Virus record (IMG/VR): IMGVR_UViG_3300035666_000136
Coordinates: 1-26,849 of that record
Strand: one strand, 5' to 3'
Length of the DNA stretch: 26,849 nucleotides
Origin: a virus
A model generated the notes under the pieces. That model did no database searches. It saw only the letters and a list, made by a program, of their open reading frames with translations, and was not told the origin of the DNA. Of this stretch, positions 19,304-26,585 are shown in pieces; position 1 is the stretch's first letter; the number at the start of each line of letters is the position of its first letter. The position numbers and the translations under genes were made by a program.

Positions 19304-19813
19304 ATGGAACATGAGCAAACCACAGAGGTTTCTGCAACCGCGTTGCCGAAATTACGCCGTGAATCACGAGCTGCAATCACTCGTGAGAAGACTGCGCGCC
19401 GCAAGCCCTGGGCCCCTCCTTCTAAATTAGACGCTCCTCCGGCACCGGATGGATATAAGCACCGTTGGATTCGTCGCGAGACGATGGGATTTGATGATCG
19501 GATGAATGTCACAGCAAAGCTGCGCGAGGGTTATGAGCTCGTGCGGGCTGACGAGCATCCTGACTTCACCTCTGCATCGATTGAAGACGGCAGACATGCT
19601 GGTGTGATTGGCGTAGGCGCTTTAGTCCTTGCCCGTATCCCCGAGGAAACCGCTCAGGAACGCAACGCGTATTACCTGAACCGAGCACGCGATCAACAAA
19701 GAGCGATCGACAACGAGCTGTTGAAATCCAACGCGCATGATTCGATGCGCATCAACGCTCCTGAACGCCGCTCTCGCACGACGTTTGGCAGCCGACCTTC
19801 GGCTGAAACTTAA
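19304..19813 (+). CDS. Conserved phage structural-region protein of unknown role
   Basis: A 169-residue protein, ATG 19304 just after the preceding stop with AAGGA upstream. A basic N-terminal part (RRKPWAPPSKLDAPPAPDGYKHRWIR) leads to REGYELVRADEHPDFTSASIEDGRHAGVIGVGALVLARIPEETAQERNAYY. This arrangement is familiar from aquatic phage genomes between scaffold and capsid genes, where it is annotated as hypothetical. It may have an assembly role. Confidence 0.65.
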   Translation: MEHEQTTEVSATALPKLRRESRAAITREKTARRKPWAPPSKLDAPPAPDGYKHRWIRRETMGFDDRMNVTAKLREGYELVRADEHPDFTSASIEDGRHAGVIGVGALVLARIPEETAQERNAYYLNRARDQQRAIDNELLKSNAHDSMRINAPERRSRTTFGSRPSAET

Positions 19814-19834
19814 CTCTTTTGAAAGGAACGACAA

Positions 19835-20404
19835 ATGGCTAATACCAATAAGCCTTTTGGAATGCGTCCACTCGGAAACCTGTCCGCAACAGGGGCGCAA
19901 AAGCAGTACGGTTACCTGATCAAAGAGGACTACGGCACCAATATTTTCCAAGGTGACTTAGTCCGTATTGTTGGTGGCTACATCGAGCGCGTCAGCGCAA
20001 ACACCCAGTCTTCGGTTGGCGTGTTTAACGGGTGCTATTACAACGACCCTGTGACTGGCAAACCCACTTGGTCCAACAAGTTCATCTCCAATGCTGCGTT
20101 TACCGCTGACATTCAGGCTGATATTGTTGATGACCCAAGCCAGTTGTTCTTGATTCAAGCTGACAGCACCGTAATTGCCCAGACCGACATTGGCAAGAAC
20201 GTGTATGTGGCTTATGGATCAGGTAGTACGACCACAGGCCAATCAGCCATGACGACCAGCGGTGCCCCTGCCAATACAGCAGGTCTTACGCTGAAAATCA
20301 TTGGCTTGTATGCCGATCCGGCCAACGAGTTTGGCGCATATGCCCAACTCGTTGTGAAGATTAACAACCACAGCTACAGCAGTGGCGGCGTGGCAGGCGT
20401 TTAA
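19835..20404 (+). CDS. Putative head decoration protein
   Basis: A 189-residue beta-rich protein; AAAGGA at 19822-19827 precedes ATG 19835 by 7 bases. It begins MANTNKPFGMRPLGNLSATG and contains GDLVRIVGGYIERV, SSVGVFNGCYY and LKIIGLYADPANEFGAYAQLVVKINNH, the layout of proteins that precede the major capsid gene in many aquatic phages. I infer an outer capsid stabilising role from position and beta-barrel-like composition. A minor capsid role is possible. Confidence 0.6.
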   Translation: MANTNKPFGMRPLGNLSATGAQKQYGYLIKEDYGTNIFQGDLVRIVGGYIERVSANTQSSVGVFNGCYYNDPVTGKPTWSNKFISNAAFTADIQADIVDDPSQLFLIQADSTVIAQTDIGKNVYVAYGSGSTTTGQSAMTTSGAPANTAGLTLKIIGLYADPANEFGAYAQLVVKINNHSYSSGGVAGV

Positions 20405-20415
20405 GGAGCTAAATC

Positions 20416-21324
20416 ATGGCAATTTCACGTGCCCAACTGGTTAAAGAACTTGAGCCTGGACTCAATGCTCTTTTTGGCCTGGAGTATAAGAACTACGAGA
20501 ACGAACACTTGCAGATCTATGCTGTCGAGTCTTCTGATCGTGCGTTTGAAGAGGAAGTCATGGAATCCGGGTTTGGTGAGGCTCCGGTCAAGACTGAAGG
20601 CGCTGGTGTCGCATACGACAACGCGCAAGAGGTTTACACCGCTCGCTACACCCATGAAACCATCGCTTTGGCATTCTCGCTAACTGAAGAAGCCGTTGAG
20701 GACAACCTCTACGACCGTCTTGCAGCGCGTTATACCAAGGCTTTGGCTCGTTCCATGGCGCAAACCAAGCAGATCAAAGCTGCTGCGGTGCTCAACGGCG
20801 CTTTCACCACCTCACTCGGTGGCGACGGCAAGCCCTTGTGCGCGCTTGATCACCCGACCCTTGGCGGTCCTGATCTTGCTAACGAGCTGGCTACCCCTGC
20901 TGACCTTTCGGAAACTTCGCTTGAGCAGTCCTTGATCGACATCGCAGCGTTCACCGATGAACGTGGCTTGAAGATCGCTGTTCAAGGTTTGAAGCTGATC
21001 ATTCCGAAAGAGCTCATGTTTACGGCTGATCGCATCATGAAGTCCACGCTGCGTGTTGGAACGGCAGACAACGACATCAATGCCATCAAAAACATGGGCA
21101 TGATTCCGCAGGGTTACGTGGTCAACCACTTCCTGACCGACCCGGATGCATACTTCATCAAGACGGATGCACCTAACGGCATGAAGATGTTTGAGCGTGT
21201 GGCTATGCGTACAGGGTTCGAAGGCGACTTCGACACCGGTAACGTAAGGTACAAGGCGCGTGAGCGGTACTCGTTTGGGTTCAGTGATCCACGAGGCCTC
21301 TTTGGAAGCCCTGGAGCTGCATAA
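20416..21324 (+). CDS. Major capsid protein (Mu gpT-like, HK97 fold)
   Basis: A 302-residue protein with AAGGAG at 20403-20408, 7 bases before ATG 20416. Key stretches are YTARYTHETIALAFSLTEEAVEDNLYDRL, FTTSLGGDGKPLCALDHPTLGG, LKLIIPKELMFTADRIMKS and YFIKTDAPNGMKMFER, which match the Mu-like major head subunit gpT group and the HK97 fold. It would form hexamers and pentamers of the head after folding and scaffold-guided assembly. Length is normal. A strong double hairpin follows. Confidence 0.82.
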   Translation: MAISRAQLVKELEPGLNALFGLEYKNYENEHLQIYAVESSDRAFEEEVMESGFGEAPVKTEGAGVAYDNAQEVYTARYTHETIALAFSLTEEAVEDNLYDRLAARYTKALARSMAQTKQIKAAAVLNGAFTTSLGGDGKPLCALDHPTLGGPDLANELATPADLSETSLEQSLIDIAAFTDERGLKIAVQGLKLIIPKELMFTADRIMKSTLRVGTADNDINAIKNMGMIPQGYVVNHFLTDPDAYFIKTDAPNGMKMFERVAMRTGFEGDFDTGNVRYKARERYSFGFSDPRGLFGSPGAA

Positions 21325-21345
21325 AATCAAGCACTTAGCTTGATT
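21325..21345 (+). other. Perfect hairpin after the capsid gene
   Basis: AATCAAGC at 21325-21332 pairs perfectly with GCTTGATT at 21338-21345 around ACTTA. It lacks a T tract and lies just before a true terminator, so it may stabilise the 3' end of the capsid mRNA. Confidence 0.6.
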
Positions 21346-21350
21346 GCGAG

Positions 21351-21378
21351 AGGCCGCCTTCGGGCGGCTTTTCTTTTT
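21351..21378 (+). terminator. Intrinsic terminator after the capsid gene
   Basis: AGGCCGCC and GGCGGCTT form an 8-bp stem (one G-T pair) closed by a TTCG tetraloop, followed by TTCTTTTT. This strong terminator ends the capsid transcription unit just before a homing endonuclease gene. Confidence 0.9.
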
Positions 21379-21416
21379 GCCGTATGTGGGTTAAACTAGT
21401 CCCAAAGGAGTGGTAG

Positions 21417-22007
21417 ATGCCATACGCCAATGAGCTTACAGGGGTATACAAAGTAGCTAACAAAGTCACCGGACATTGTTATGTCGGGCAATCAACCCGC
21501 GTCAAAAAACGTGTCCATGAACATTTTCGATTGCTTCGAAAAAACATACACCCAAATCCAAATCTTCAGGCATCTTTCAACGAATGCGGAGAACAGGCTT
21601 TTTATTGGTCATTAGAGGTCACATGCGAAGACCCACAAGATCTAGATCAATTAGAGGAAACCTTTCTTCAAGGCCATGCATGGTTTGATGAAAAGAAGCT
21701 TTTCAATATCTCAGACTTTGCTAAGTCTCCGATGAAGAGTCGGCAGCACTCGCCTGAAGTGAGAGAACGAATCAAACGTGGAAGGCAAGCCGCTAACTTT
21801 AACTATGCCTCAAACAGTTATCGAAAGAAGCTACAGGACGCTAGGCTCAAACAGTGGCTTTCTAAGCCTGAGTTTGTTGCTAAAGTTCAATTTATAGTTG
21901 ACAATCCAAGCATGTCTTATGCGGAGCGCGGGCGTGTTTTGGGGATGGATACATCATCTGTCCGTAAACTTGCGCTTCGCTACAGTCCCTTGAAAGGAAC
22001 ATTCTAA
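21417..22007 (+). CDS. GIY-YIG homing endonuclease, free-standing
   Basis: A 196-residue protein; AAGGAG at 21405-21410 is 6 bases before ATG 21417. The catalytic domain starts with GVYKVANKVTGHCYVGQS (Gly9-Val-Tyr11 and Tyr22-Val-Gly24), then TRVKKRVHEHF with the conserved Arg/His helix, and LQASFNECGEQAFYWSLEV with a glutamate. Downstream are HSPEVRERIKRGRQ, like a NUMOD3 DNA-binding element, and a C-terminal helix-turn-helix (SYAERGRVLGMDTSSVRKLAL). Such genes spread by cutting alleles that lack them. It sits between the capsid terminator and structural genes, and its stop overlaps the next ATG by one base. Confidence 0.85.
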   Translation: MPYANELTGVYKVANKVTGHCYVGQSTRVKKRVHEHFRLLRKNIHPNPNLQASFNECGEQAFYWSLEVTCEDPQDLDQLEETFLQGHAWFDEKKLFNISDFAKSPMKSRQHSPEVRERIKRGRQAANFNYASNSYRKKLQDARLKQWLSKPEFVAKVQFIVDNPSMSYAERGRVLGMDTSSVRKLALRYSPLKGTF

Positions 22008-22597
22008 TGGCACAGACACGCTTCTCCGGGCCAGTGGCATCGGACAATGGCTTTATCTCCGGTACAGCAACTTCTGAAATCGCTGTAACCACCGCATCCA
22101 ACGTCTCTTCTTCTTACGTTACCGCGTCCAATACCACGGGCGATGTTCGTTTGAACTACAGCCGTTTGACATTCACCTCCACAGGTTCTGGCGAGACCGC
22201 TCGGTTCTTGACCCGTGTGACGGGAGCCGGTGCTGCTACCGGTGGCACCGTGAATGGTGCGCACATTTCCCTGTCAATTAACGGCTCAGGCACCATTTCT
22301 GGCGCAGGTAACGCGCTTCGCGTGACACTAGGTGGTACATCAACAGCCCCTGGCGGCACAATCTCTGCCATCCAGCTTGATTCTGACTTTGCTTCTGGTG
22401 GCTCTTGGTCCGGGGCTACTTATCTGCGTTGTACCAACAGTGGTACAGGCACGGTTGGGGCGCTGCTTCGCGTACCCGCTCCTGCTGTTGCTGGCGTATT
22501 CCGTGCAGCGGTAGGCTCACCAGTCGTGACTCACACGATTCCCGTGATCAGTGATAACGGCACGACGTACTACATTATGTGTAGCACGGTTGCCTAA
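22007..22597 (+). CDS. Gly/Ser/Thr-rich structural protein
   Basis: A 196-residue protein; AAAGGA at 21993-21998 precedes ATG 22007. The opening MAQTRFSGPVASDNGF is familiar from a protein adjacent to capsid genes of aquatic phages. The rest is low in charge and made of beta strands rich in Gly, Ser, Thr and Val (TVNGAHISLSINGSGTISG), as in fibres or surface decorations. A virion role is inferred from composition and position. Its stop overlaps the next small gene (TAATG). Confidence 0.6.
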   Translation: MAQTRFSGPVASDNGFISGTATSEIAVTTASNVSSSYVTASNTTGDVRLNYSRLTFTSTGSGETARFLTRVTGAGAATGGTVNGAHISLSINGSGTISGAGNALRVTLGGTSTAPGGTISAIQLDSDFASGGSWSGATYLRCTNSGTGTVGALLRVPAPAVAGVFRAAVGSPVVTHTIPVISDNGTTYYIMCSTVA

Positions 22598-22764
22598 TGA
22601 AGATTACGCGTGAATTTCTTGAGGCAGAGATGGAAAACATGGAAAAGCAACGGGCACATGCCCATGAGGTAGCCGTTGCTTGCCAAGCTGCAATCGATGT
22701 CATGAAAGGCTTAATTGCTCGTTTGGATCTTCCAGAGGATCCACCTAACGGAGAGTCGCAATGA
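22597..22764 (+). CDS. Small coiled-coil protein
   Basis: A 55-residue protein coupled on both sides (TAATG start and ATGA end). The sequence MKITREFLEAEMENMEKQR and AHAHEVAVACQAAIDVMKGLIARL forms a single long amphipathic helix. The FLEAEM-x-x-ME-x-QR...A-x-A-x-QGAI pattern is common in small phage proteins encoded among structural genes, with no known function. It may be a chaperone-like or tail-assembly peptide, but this is speculative. Confidence 0.65.
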   Translation: MKITREFLEAEMENMEKQRAHAHEVAVACQAAIDVMKGLIARLDLPEDPPNGESQ

Positions 22765-23063
22765 GCGCCAGTAATATTCAGGCAGTCACCAAGACTGCCG
22801 ATGCCCACGCAATTGCTGGGCGCACGCGGGTGATTGGGGTGTATTTCACCAATACGGCCACAGCATCGTCATTTGCCTTGAAGAACGGTAGCACCTCTTC
22901 AGGCACTGCGTTAATGACCATCAACACGCCTGCTGCGGCAGGGGCTAGTGACCTTATCATTCCTGATATGGGTATCTTGTTTGATGATGGCGTGTTTATT
23001 GACGTGAATGATGCTCAGGTGACGAGCGTAACGCTGCTTTTTTACGGTGGAGCCGCGCAGTAA
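22761..23063 (+). CDS. Small beta-rich structural-like protein
   Basis: A 100-residue protein; GGAG lies 7 bases before ATG 22761. It has low charge and many beta-strand segments (TRVIGVYFTNTATASSFALKNG, TVTLL-like ending VTSVTLLFYGG). The pattern resembles small virion proteins annotated in aquatic phages. Role inferred only from context. Confidence 0.55.
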   Translation: MSASNIQAVTKTADAHAIAGRTRVIGVYFTNTATASSFALKNGSTSSGTALMTINTPAAAGASDLIIPDMGILFDDGVFIDVNDAQVTSVTLLFYGGAAQ

Positions 23064-23350
23064 TGGCTAAGTCCAAGGGCATGGGCATTGCGACGTCGGT
23101 CAAGAGCGGTAATTTCCGACCGACCAAGCAAGGCGCAGGCATGACGCAAAAGGGCGTTGAAGCCTATCGCCGTGCCAACCCTGGGAGCAAGCTCAAAACA
23201 GCGGTAACCTCGGACAATCCGGGCCCCAAGGATGCTGCGCGAAGGAAGTCATTTTGTGCTCGTTCAGCGGGCCAGATGAAACAGTTTCCTGAAGCAGCCA
23301 AAGACCCAAACAGCCGTATACGGCAGGCTCGACGCAGATGGAAGTGCTAA
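23063..23350 (+). CDS. DUF6321-like basic protein
   Basis: A 95-residue basic protein whose ATG overlaps the previous stop (TAATG). Conserved features are KQGAGMTQKGVEAYRRANPGSKL, a middle AVTSDNPGPKDAARRKSFCARSAG, and a C-terminal RRRWKC. They match DUF6321, a small domain of aquatic phages with conserved SFCAR and terminal W-x-C. The cysteines may bind metal or a partner. Biochemical function unknown. Confidence 0.7.
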   Translation: MAKSKGMGIATSVKSGNFRPTKQGAGMTQKGVEAYRRANPGSKLKTAVTSDNPGPKDAARRKSFCARSAGQMKQFPEAAKDPNSRIRQARRRWKC

Positions 23351-23602
23351 ATGGATACGGGCGTTTTAGTTTGGAACCTAGTCACATCGTTTTTTGTGGC
23401 CTTAGTCATGATGATGCTTAAAAACGCATCCGACGAGCAAAAGCGTATTCAAATTTTGCTTAACAAAACGAGGGAGGAAATCGCTCGTGATCACATCACT
23501 CGTGCAGAGGTTCGTGCGGACCTTGAAAGAATTATGGAACGGTTTGATGCAGGCTTTGAAAGGCTTGAGTCAAAAATTGATGCCCTCGCGAAAAAAGGAT
23601 AG
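23351..23602 (+). CDS. Membrane-anchored coiled-coil protein
   Basis: An 83-residue protein starting immediately after the preceding stop. Residues about 5-23 (VLVWNLVTSFFVALVMMML) form one membrane helix. The rest, from KNASDEQKRIQILLNK to RFDAGFERLESKIDALAKK, is a coiled coil. The shape suits a small spanin- or holin-associated protein or an inner-membrane tether, but no family is recognised with confidence. Confidence 0.6.
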   Translation: MDTGVLVWNLVTSFFVALVMMMLKNASDEQKRIQILLNKTREEIARDHITRAEVRADLERIMERFDAGFERLESKIDALAKKG

Positions 23603-23607
23603 TGAGG

Positions 23608-23769
23608 ATGGCCACTAAACCAGGGCTCTATGCCAATATCAACGCCAAGCGCAAGCGTATCGCCGCTGGATCGGGCGAAAAGATGCGCAAAGTTGGTTCC
23701 AAGGGTGCTCCTACGGCGCAAGCTTTTAAGGAGTCTGCAAAAACCGCAAAAAAGGTAAACAAATCATGA
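23608..23769 (+). CDS. Small conserved basic protein (KPGLYANINAKR type)
   Basis: A 53-residue protein with AAGGA at 23595-23599, 8 bases before ATG 23608. The sequence MATKPGLYANINAKRKRIA, then SGEKMRKVGSKGAPTAQAFKESAKTAKK, is a strongly conserved tiny protein in aquatic phages. It is extremely basic and likely unstructured. A DNA- or capsid-interior-binding role is possible. It overlaps the next gene by 4 bases. Confidence 0.75.
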   Translation: MATKPGLYANINAKRKRIAAGSGEKMRKVGSKGAPTAQAFKESAKTAKKVNKS

Positions 23770-23921
23770 TGAAGGGCTACGAAAAAGGTGGCATGGCCGA
23801 CAAAATGGGCCGTGCAGTCAAGCGCAAGACCAAGGATGCGATGGGTCGTGCAATGCCTAAAATGCCTCCCATGCCCATGGGCATGAAGAAAGGCGGCAAA
23901 GCGATGAAGAAGGGGAAGTGA
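23766..23921 (+). CDS. Met/Lys/Gly-rich mini-protein (KKGGKAMKKGK)
   Basis: A 51-residue protein coupled by ATGA to the gene before. It has 11 Met and many Lys, with short repeats KGGMADKMG, PKMPPMPMGM and KKGGKAMKKGK. The KGG motif resembles those in other genes here. Such low-complexity products are easily dismissed but are recurrent in aquatic phages. Whether the RNA or the peptide matters is unclear. Confidence 0.6.
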   Translation: MMKGYEKGGMADKMGRAVKRKTKDAMGRAMPKMPPMPMGMKKGGKAMKKGK

Positions 23922-23923
23922 TC

Positions 23924-24121
23924 ATGGCTGGACGTGGCATGGGCGCGGCAACGCGTGGTGGCGGTGCGGTCACTTCAGGACCGCGCAACAAGATGCTGAG
24001 TAAAACCAGCGACAAGACAGGCCCTGTATTGATGGCTAACGGTGGGCTGGTTAACCAGCACAAGCGTATGGCCATGAAGGGTGTCAAGAAAATGAAAATG
24101 GGCGGCTCTAGCTGCGCGTAA
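23924..24121 (+). CDS. Small GRGMGAATRGGGAV protein
   Basis: A 65-residue basic protein from ATG 23924; AGGGGA lies 7 bases upstream. An in-frame GTG at 23918 is rejected. The start MAGRGMGAATRGGGAVTSGP, the middle KTGPVLMANGGLV and the end MKGVKKMKMGGSSCA are the hallmarks of a small conserved protein near connector genes in aquatic phages. It contains GG motifs and a terminal Cys. Its TAA is immediately followed by the next ATG. Function unknown. Confidence 0.72.
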   Translation: MAGRGMGAATRGGGAVTSGPRNKMLSKTSDKTGPVLMANGGLVNQHKRMAMKGVKKMKMGGSSCA

Positions 24122-24787
24122 ATGGCAACTTCAGGAACGACCGACTTTAACCTCTCGATTGATGACTTGATCGAAGAGGCTTTTGAGCGCTGCGGCATGC
24201 GTCCCACAGCGGGATATCAATTGTCGTCTGCGCGACGGTCGTTAAACCTGCTCTTTTTAGACTGGGCCAATCGGGGGCTGAACCTCTGGACCATTGAGCA
24301 AGCGTCTTACACCTTGTCTCCTGGGGGATACGAAATCACCTTGAGCCCTGACACGGTCAACGTGCTTTCGGCGGTCATTCGTTTGCCTGGAGTTAGCCCG
24401 CAGCAGGACATCACGCTTGATAGGATCAGTCGCGAGGAGTACTTAGACCTGCCTGACAAAACGGTACAGGCCCAGCCTGCACAGTTGTACGTACAACGTG
24501 CTAACACGTTCAAGGTCTTTTTGTACCCATCGCCCAATCTTGCTTACACGCTGGTCTACTATCGCATTCGCCGGATCCAGGATGCAGGCGTCTACACCAA
24601 CACGGCAGACGTCAACTTCCGTTTTCTACCTTGCCTTGCTTCCGGGCTTGCTTATCAGATTTCGTTGAAATATGCGCCTGAACGGACGGTCATGCTGAAG
24701 CAGATCTACGAAGAAGACTTCGCACGCGCAGCGGCAGAAGATCGTGACACAGCAAGCGCACTCTTTATCCCTGACTTCGGGCAGTAG
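24122..24787 (+). CDS. Head-tail connector / head completion protein (P22 gp4-like)
   Basis: A 221-residue protein starting directly after the preceding TAA. LSIDDLIEEAFERCGMRPTAGYQLSSARRSLNLLFLDWANRGLNLWTIE forms the helical adaptor core. It is followed by beta-strand-rich YEITLSPDTVNVLSAVIRLP and LYVQRANTFKVFLYPSPN, and a C-terminal helical part. This order resembles P22 gp4-like tail accessory factors that bind below the portal. It probably forms a 12-subunit ring sealing packaged DNA. Family assignment is by pattern and context. Confidence 0.68.
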   Translation: MATSGTTDFNLSIDDLIEEAFERCGMRPTAGYQLSSARRSLNLLFLDWANRGLNLWTIEQASYTLSPGGYEITLSPDTVNVLSAVIRLPGVSPQQDITLDRISREEYLDLPDKTVQAQPAQLYVQRANTFKVFLYPSPNLAYTLVYYRIRRIQDAGVYTNTADVNFRFLPCLASGLAYQISLKYAPERTVMLKQIYEEDFARAAAEDRDTASALFIPDFGQ

Positions 24788-24790
24788 GCC

Positions 24791-25153
24791 ATGGCCTTTG
24801 CAACAGGCAAATTCTCCTTCGGCCTGTGTGATTACTGCGGTCAGCGGTACTCCTACAACACCCTGCGCAAGAACTGGCGCGGGTTCATGGTCTGTCCTGA
24901 TGATTACGAGCCTAAAGAGCCGCAACTCTATCCGCTTAAGTACCGGGGCGATGCGATTGCGCTTAAAGACCCTCGCGTTGATCGCATCGAGCCGGTTACA
25001 ATCTACCTCGGAACCCCTGGTTTTAGCGCGCCGTTCCAAAGCATTGGTTCTGGGTTCAGTACGGTTAATCGCACAGACATGCAGCCCTACCCACCCCAGA
25101 CCTTTGTCACAGGATACGGGTTTGTTGGCAACGTCACCATTGTGATTACCTGA
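24791..25153 (+). CDS. Zinc-ribbon-containing structural-region protein
   Basis: A 120-residue protein starting 4 bases after the preceding stop; no good ribosome site is seen. Residues 11-36 hold CDYCGQRY...FMVCPDDYEP, a probable metal-binding knot with Cys-x2-Cys and a third Cys. A beta-rich tail follows (VTIYLGTPGFSAPF, YGFVGNVTIVIT). It lies between two adaptor-like genes, where similar short proteins with a 'CD.CG.RY' start occur in aquatic phages. Role unknown. Confidence 0.62.
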   Translation: MAFATGKFSFGLCDYCGQRYSYNTLRKNWRGFMVCPDDYEPKEPQLYPLKYRGDAIALKDPRVDRIEPVTIYLGTPGFSAPFQSIGSGFSTVNRTDMQPYPPQTFVTGYGFVGNVTIVIT

Positions 25154-25155
25154 TC

Positions 25156-25818
25156 ATGACTTACGACGAACTCGTCACCAACATTAGGAACTACACTGAG
25201 GTGAACAGCAACGTGTTCACGGCCTCGGTAATCAACACGTTCATCACAATGGCCGAGAACCGCATGCTGCGGGACATTGACTTGGATTACTTCAAGAAAG
25301 AGTCCACAGCGTCGATGACTTCAGGCAATAAGTTCTTGACTGCGCCACCGGATATCTTGACACATCGGTACATGATGATTACGGTCCCGTCCACAGGTGA
25401 TCAGGTTTTCCTTGACTTCAGGGACACGTCCTTCATGAAAGAGTATTGGCCCGATGGCAGTGATACGGGGGTCCCAAAGTACTACTCGGTATGGGATCAA
25501 AACACCTTTTATGTCGCTCCGACCCCGAATGCAAACTTTACGGTTGAGTTGGGCTACATTTATCGTCCTGCACAGCTCTCCAGCACAAACACGACAACCT
25601 GGATAAGTCTGAACGCGCCCGAAGCCCTTTTGTATGCCTGTTTGATCCAGGCCTACAGCTACACCAAGGGTCCGCCTGACATGTTGAGTTACTTTAACCA
25701 GAGTTATCAGCAAGCTATTCAGGGTCTTGGCATCGAGCAGCAGGGACGCCGTAGACGTGATGAGTACAGAGATGGCATGATTCGTCTACCCATTAAATCG
25801 GAGAGCCCTGGGCCATGA
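25156..25818 (+). CDS. Phage adaptor protein (head-tail)
   Basis: A 220-residue protein. The N-terminal MTYDELVTNIRNYTEVNSNVFTASVINTFITMAENRMLRDI, the middle FLTAPPDILTHRYMMI, and PKYYSVWDQNTFYVAPTPNANFTVELGYIYRPAQL followed by WISLNAPEALLYACLIQAY are the standard order of the SU10-type adaptor proteins. They form the first ring below the portal. ATG 25156 follows a stop at 25151-25153. The stop overlaps the next start (ATGA). Confidence 0.75.
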   Translation: MTYDELVTNIRNYTEVNSNVFTASVINTFITMAENRMLRDIDLDYFKKESTASMTSGNKFLTAPPDILTHRYMMITVPSTGDQVFLDFRDTSFMKEYWPDGSDTGVPKYYSVWDQNTFYVAPTPNANFTVELGYIYRPAQLSSTNTTTWISLNAPEALLYACLIQAYSYTKGPPDMLSYFNQSYQQAIQGLGIEQQGRRRRDEYRDGMIRLPIKSESPGP

Positions 25819-26102
25819 TTGGATCTGCTGGCGGTGCGTTACTTGGTGAATTTAAAGTCAGTCATGTTTCTGGGCGTGGCTTTTCGCCTGAAGAAGTAGC
25901 TGAGATGGCGCTTGAGAAGATCGTCTACGTAGGCTCAAGCTCCCACCCCGTTATTCGCGATCAGGCAGAGGCGTTTAAGGCTCAGATACGGGAAGTGCTT
26001 GTTCGCTACATGCGTCAAGCGGTCGCCTCACACAATACGACACTTATGAACCGTTTTCGGGACGCAGGGCATCCTGAATTGATTAAGCTTTTGGAGAATT
26101 GA
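25815..26102 (+). CDS. Hypothetical small phage protein (FSPEEVAEMALEKI type)
   Basis: A 95-residue protein with ATGA overlap. The segment RGFSPEEVAEMALEKIVYV...HPVIRDQAEAFKAQIREVLVRYMRQAV is helical and recurs in small proteins next to adaptor genes of aquatic phages. The C-terminal part has DAGHPELIKLLEN. No biochemical function is known; genomic place suggests tail or connector assembly. Confidence 0.62.
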   Translation: MIGSAGGALLGEFKVSHVSGRGFSPEEVAEMALEKIVYVGSSSHPVIRDQAEAFKAQIREVLVRYMRQAVASHNTTLMNRFRDAGHPELIKLLEN

Positions 26103-26103
26103 A

Positions 26104-26568
26104 ATGCCTATTTCTGTAACAACTGCAATGCCGACTTCGTTCAAAGTTGAGATCCTTAAAGCGGTCCACAACTTCACCGCCTCTACAGGTAACACATTCA
26201 AGCTTGCTTTGATGAAGGCAACGGCTGCTGGATCCGGCACGTATGGCGCTGCAACCACGAGCTATGACACCCTGGTTAGCAACTCGGATGAGGTGCCCAA
26301 CGGGAGTGGCTATACTACCGGAGGTAATACGTTGACCTCGGTAACGCCCGTGGCGGATGGCACTACAGCCGTTTGCGATTTTGATAACACCACATGGTCA
26401 TCAGCAACCTTTACAACCTGTGGTGGCATCATTTATAACGATACGGCTTCTGGAAACCCAGCATGTGCGGTTTTGAGTTTTGGCGGTGATCAATCGGTTA
26501 GCTCAGGCGACTTCCAGATTCAGTTCCCCTCTCCTGCTGCTTCGACCGCGATTATTCGCATTGCTTAA
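26104..26568 (+). CDS. Tail/structural protein, beta-rich
   Basis: A 154-residue protein; GGAG at 26093-26096 precedes ATG 26104 by 7 bases. It begins with SFKVEILKAVHNFTASTGNTFKLALMKATA, then GSGYTTGGNTLTSVTPVADGTTAVCDFDNTTW and CGGIIYNDTASGNPACAVLSFGG. The KVELM-x-A-HNF...TFK-AL start and GY-x-x-GG motif are shared by a tail or virion-surface protein of many aquatic phages. Predicted all-beta. Role inferred from context. Confidence 0.65.
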   Translation: MPISVTTAMPTSFKVEILKAVHNFTASTGNTFKLALMKATAAGSGTYGAATTSYDTLVSNSDEVPNGSGYTTGGNTLTSVTPVADGTTAVCDFDNTTWSSATFTTCGGIIYNDTASGNPACAVLSFGGDQSVSSGDFQIQFPSPAASTAIIRIA

Positions 26569-26585
26569 ATGAGAAGGAGTAGCCA

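Noticed and set aside
20423-20431. TTTCACGTG half of a parS site at the start of the capsid gene
   Set aside because: Only one half matches; the right arm (CCCA) does not, so ParB binding is not expected.
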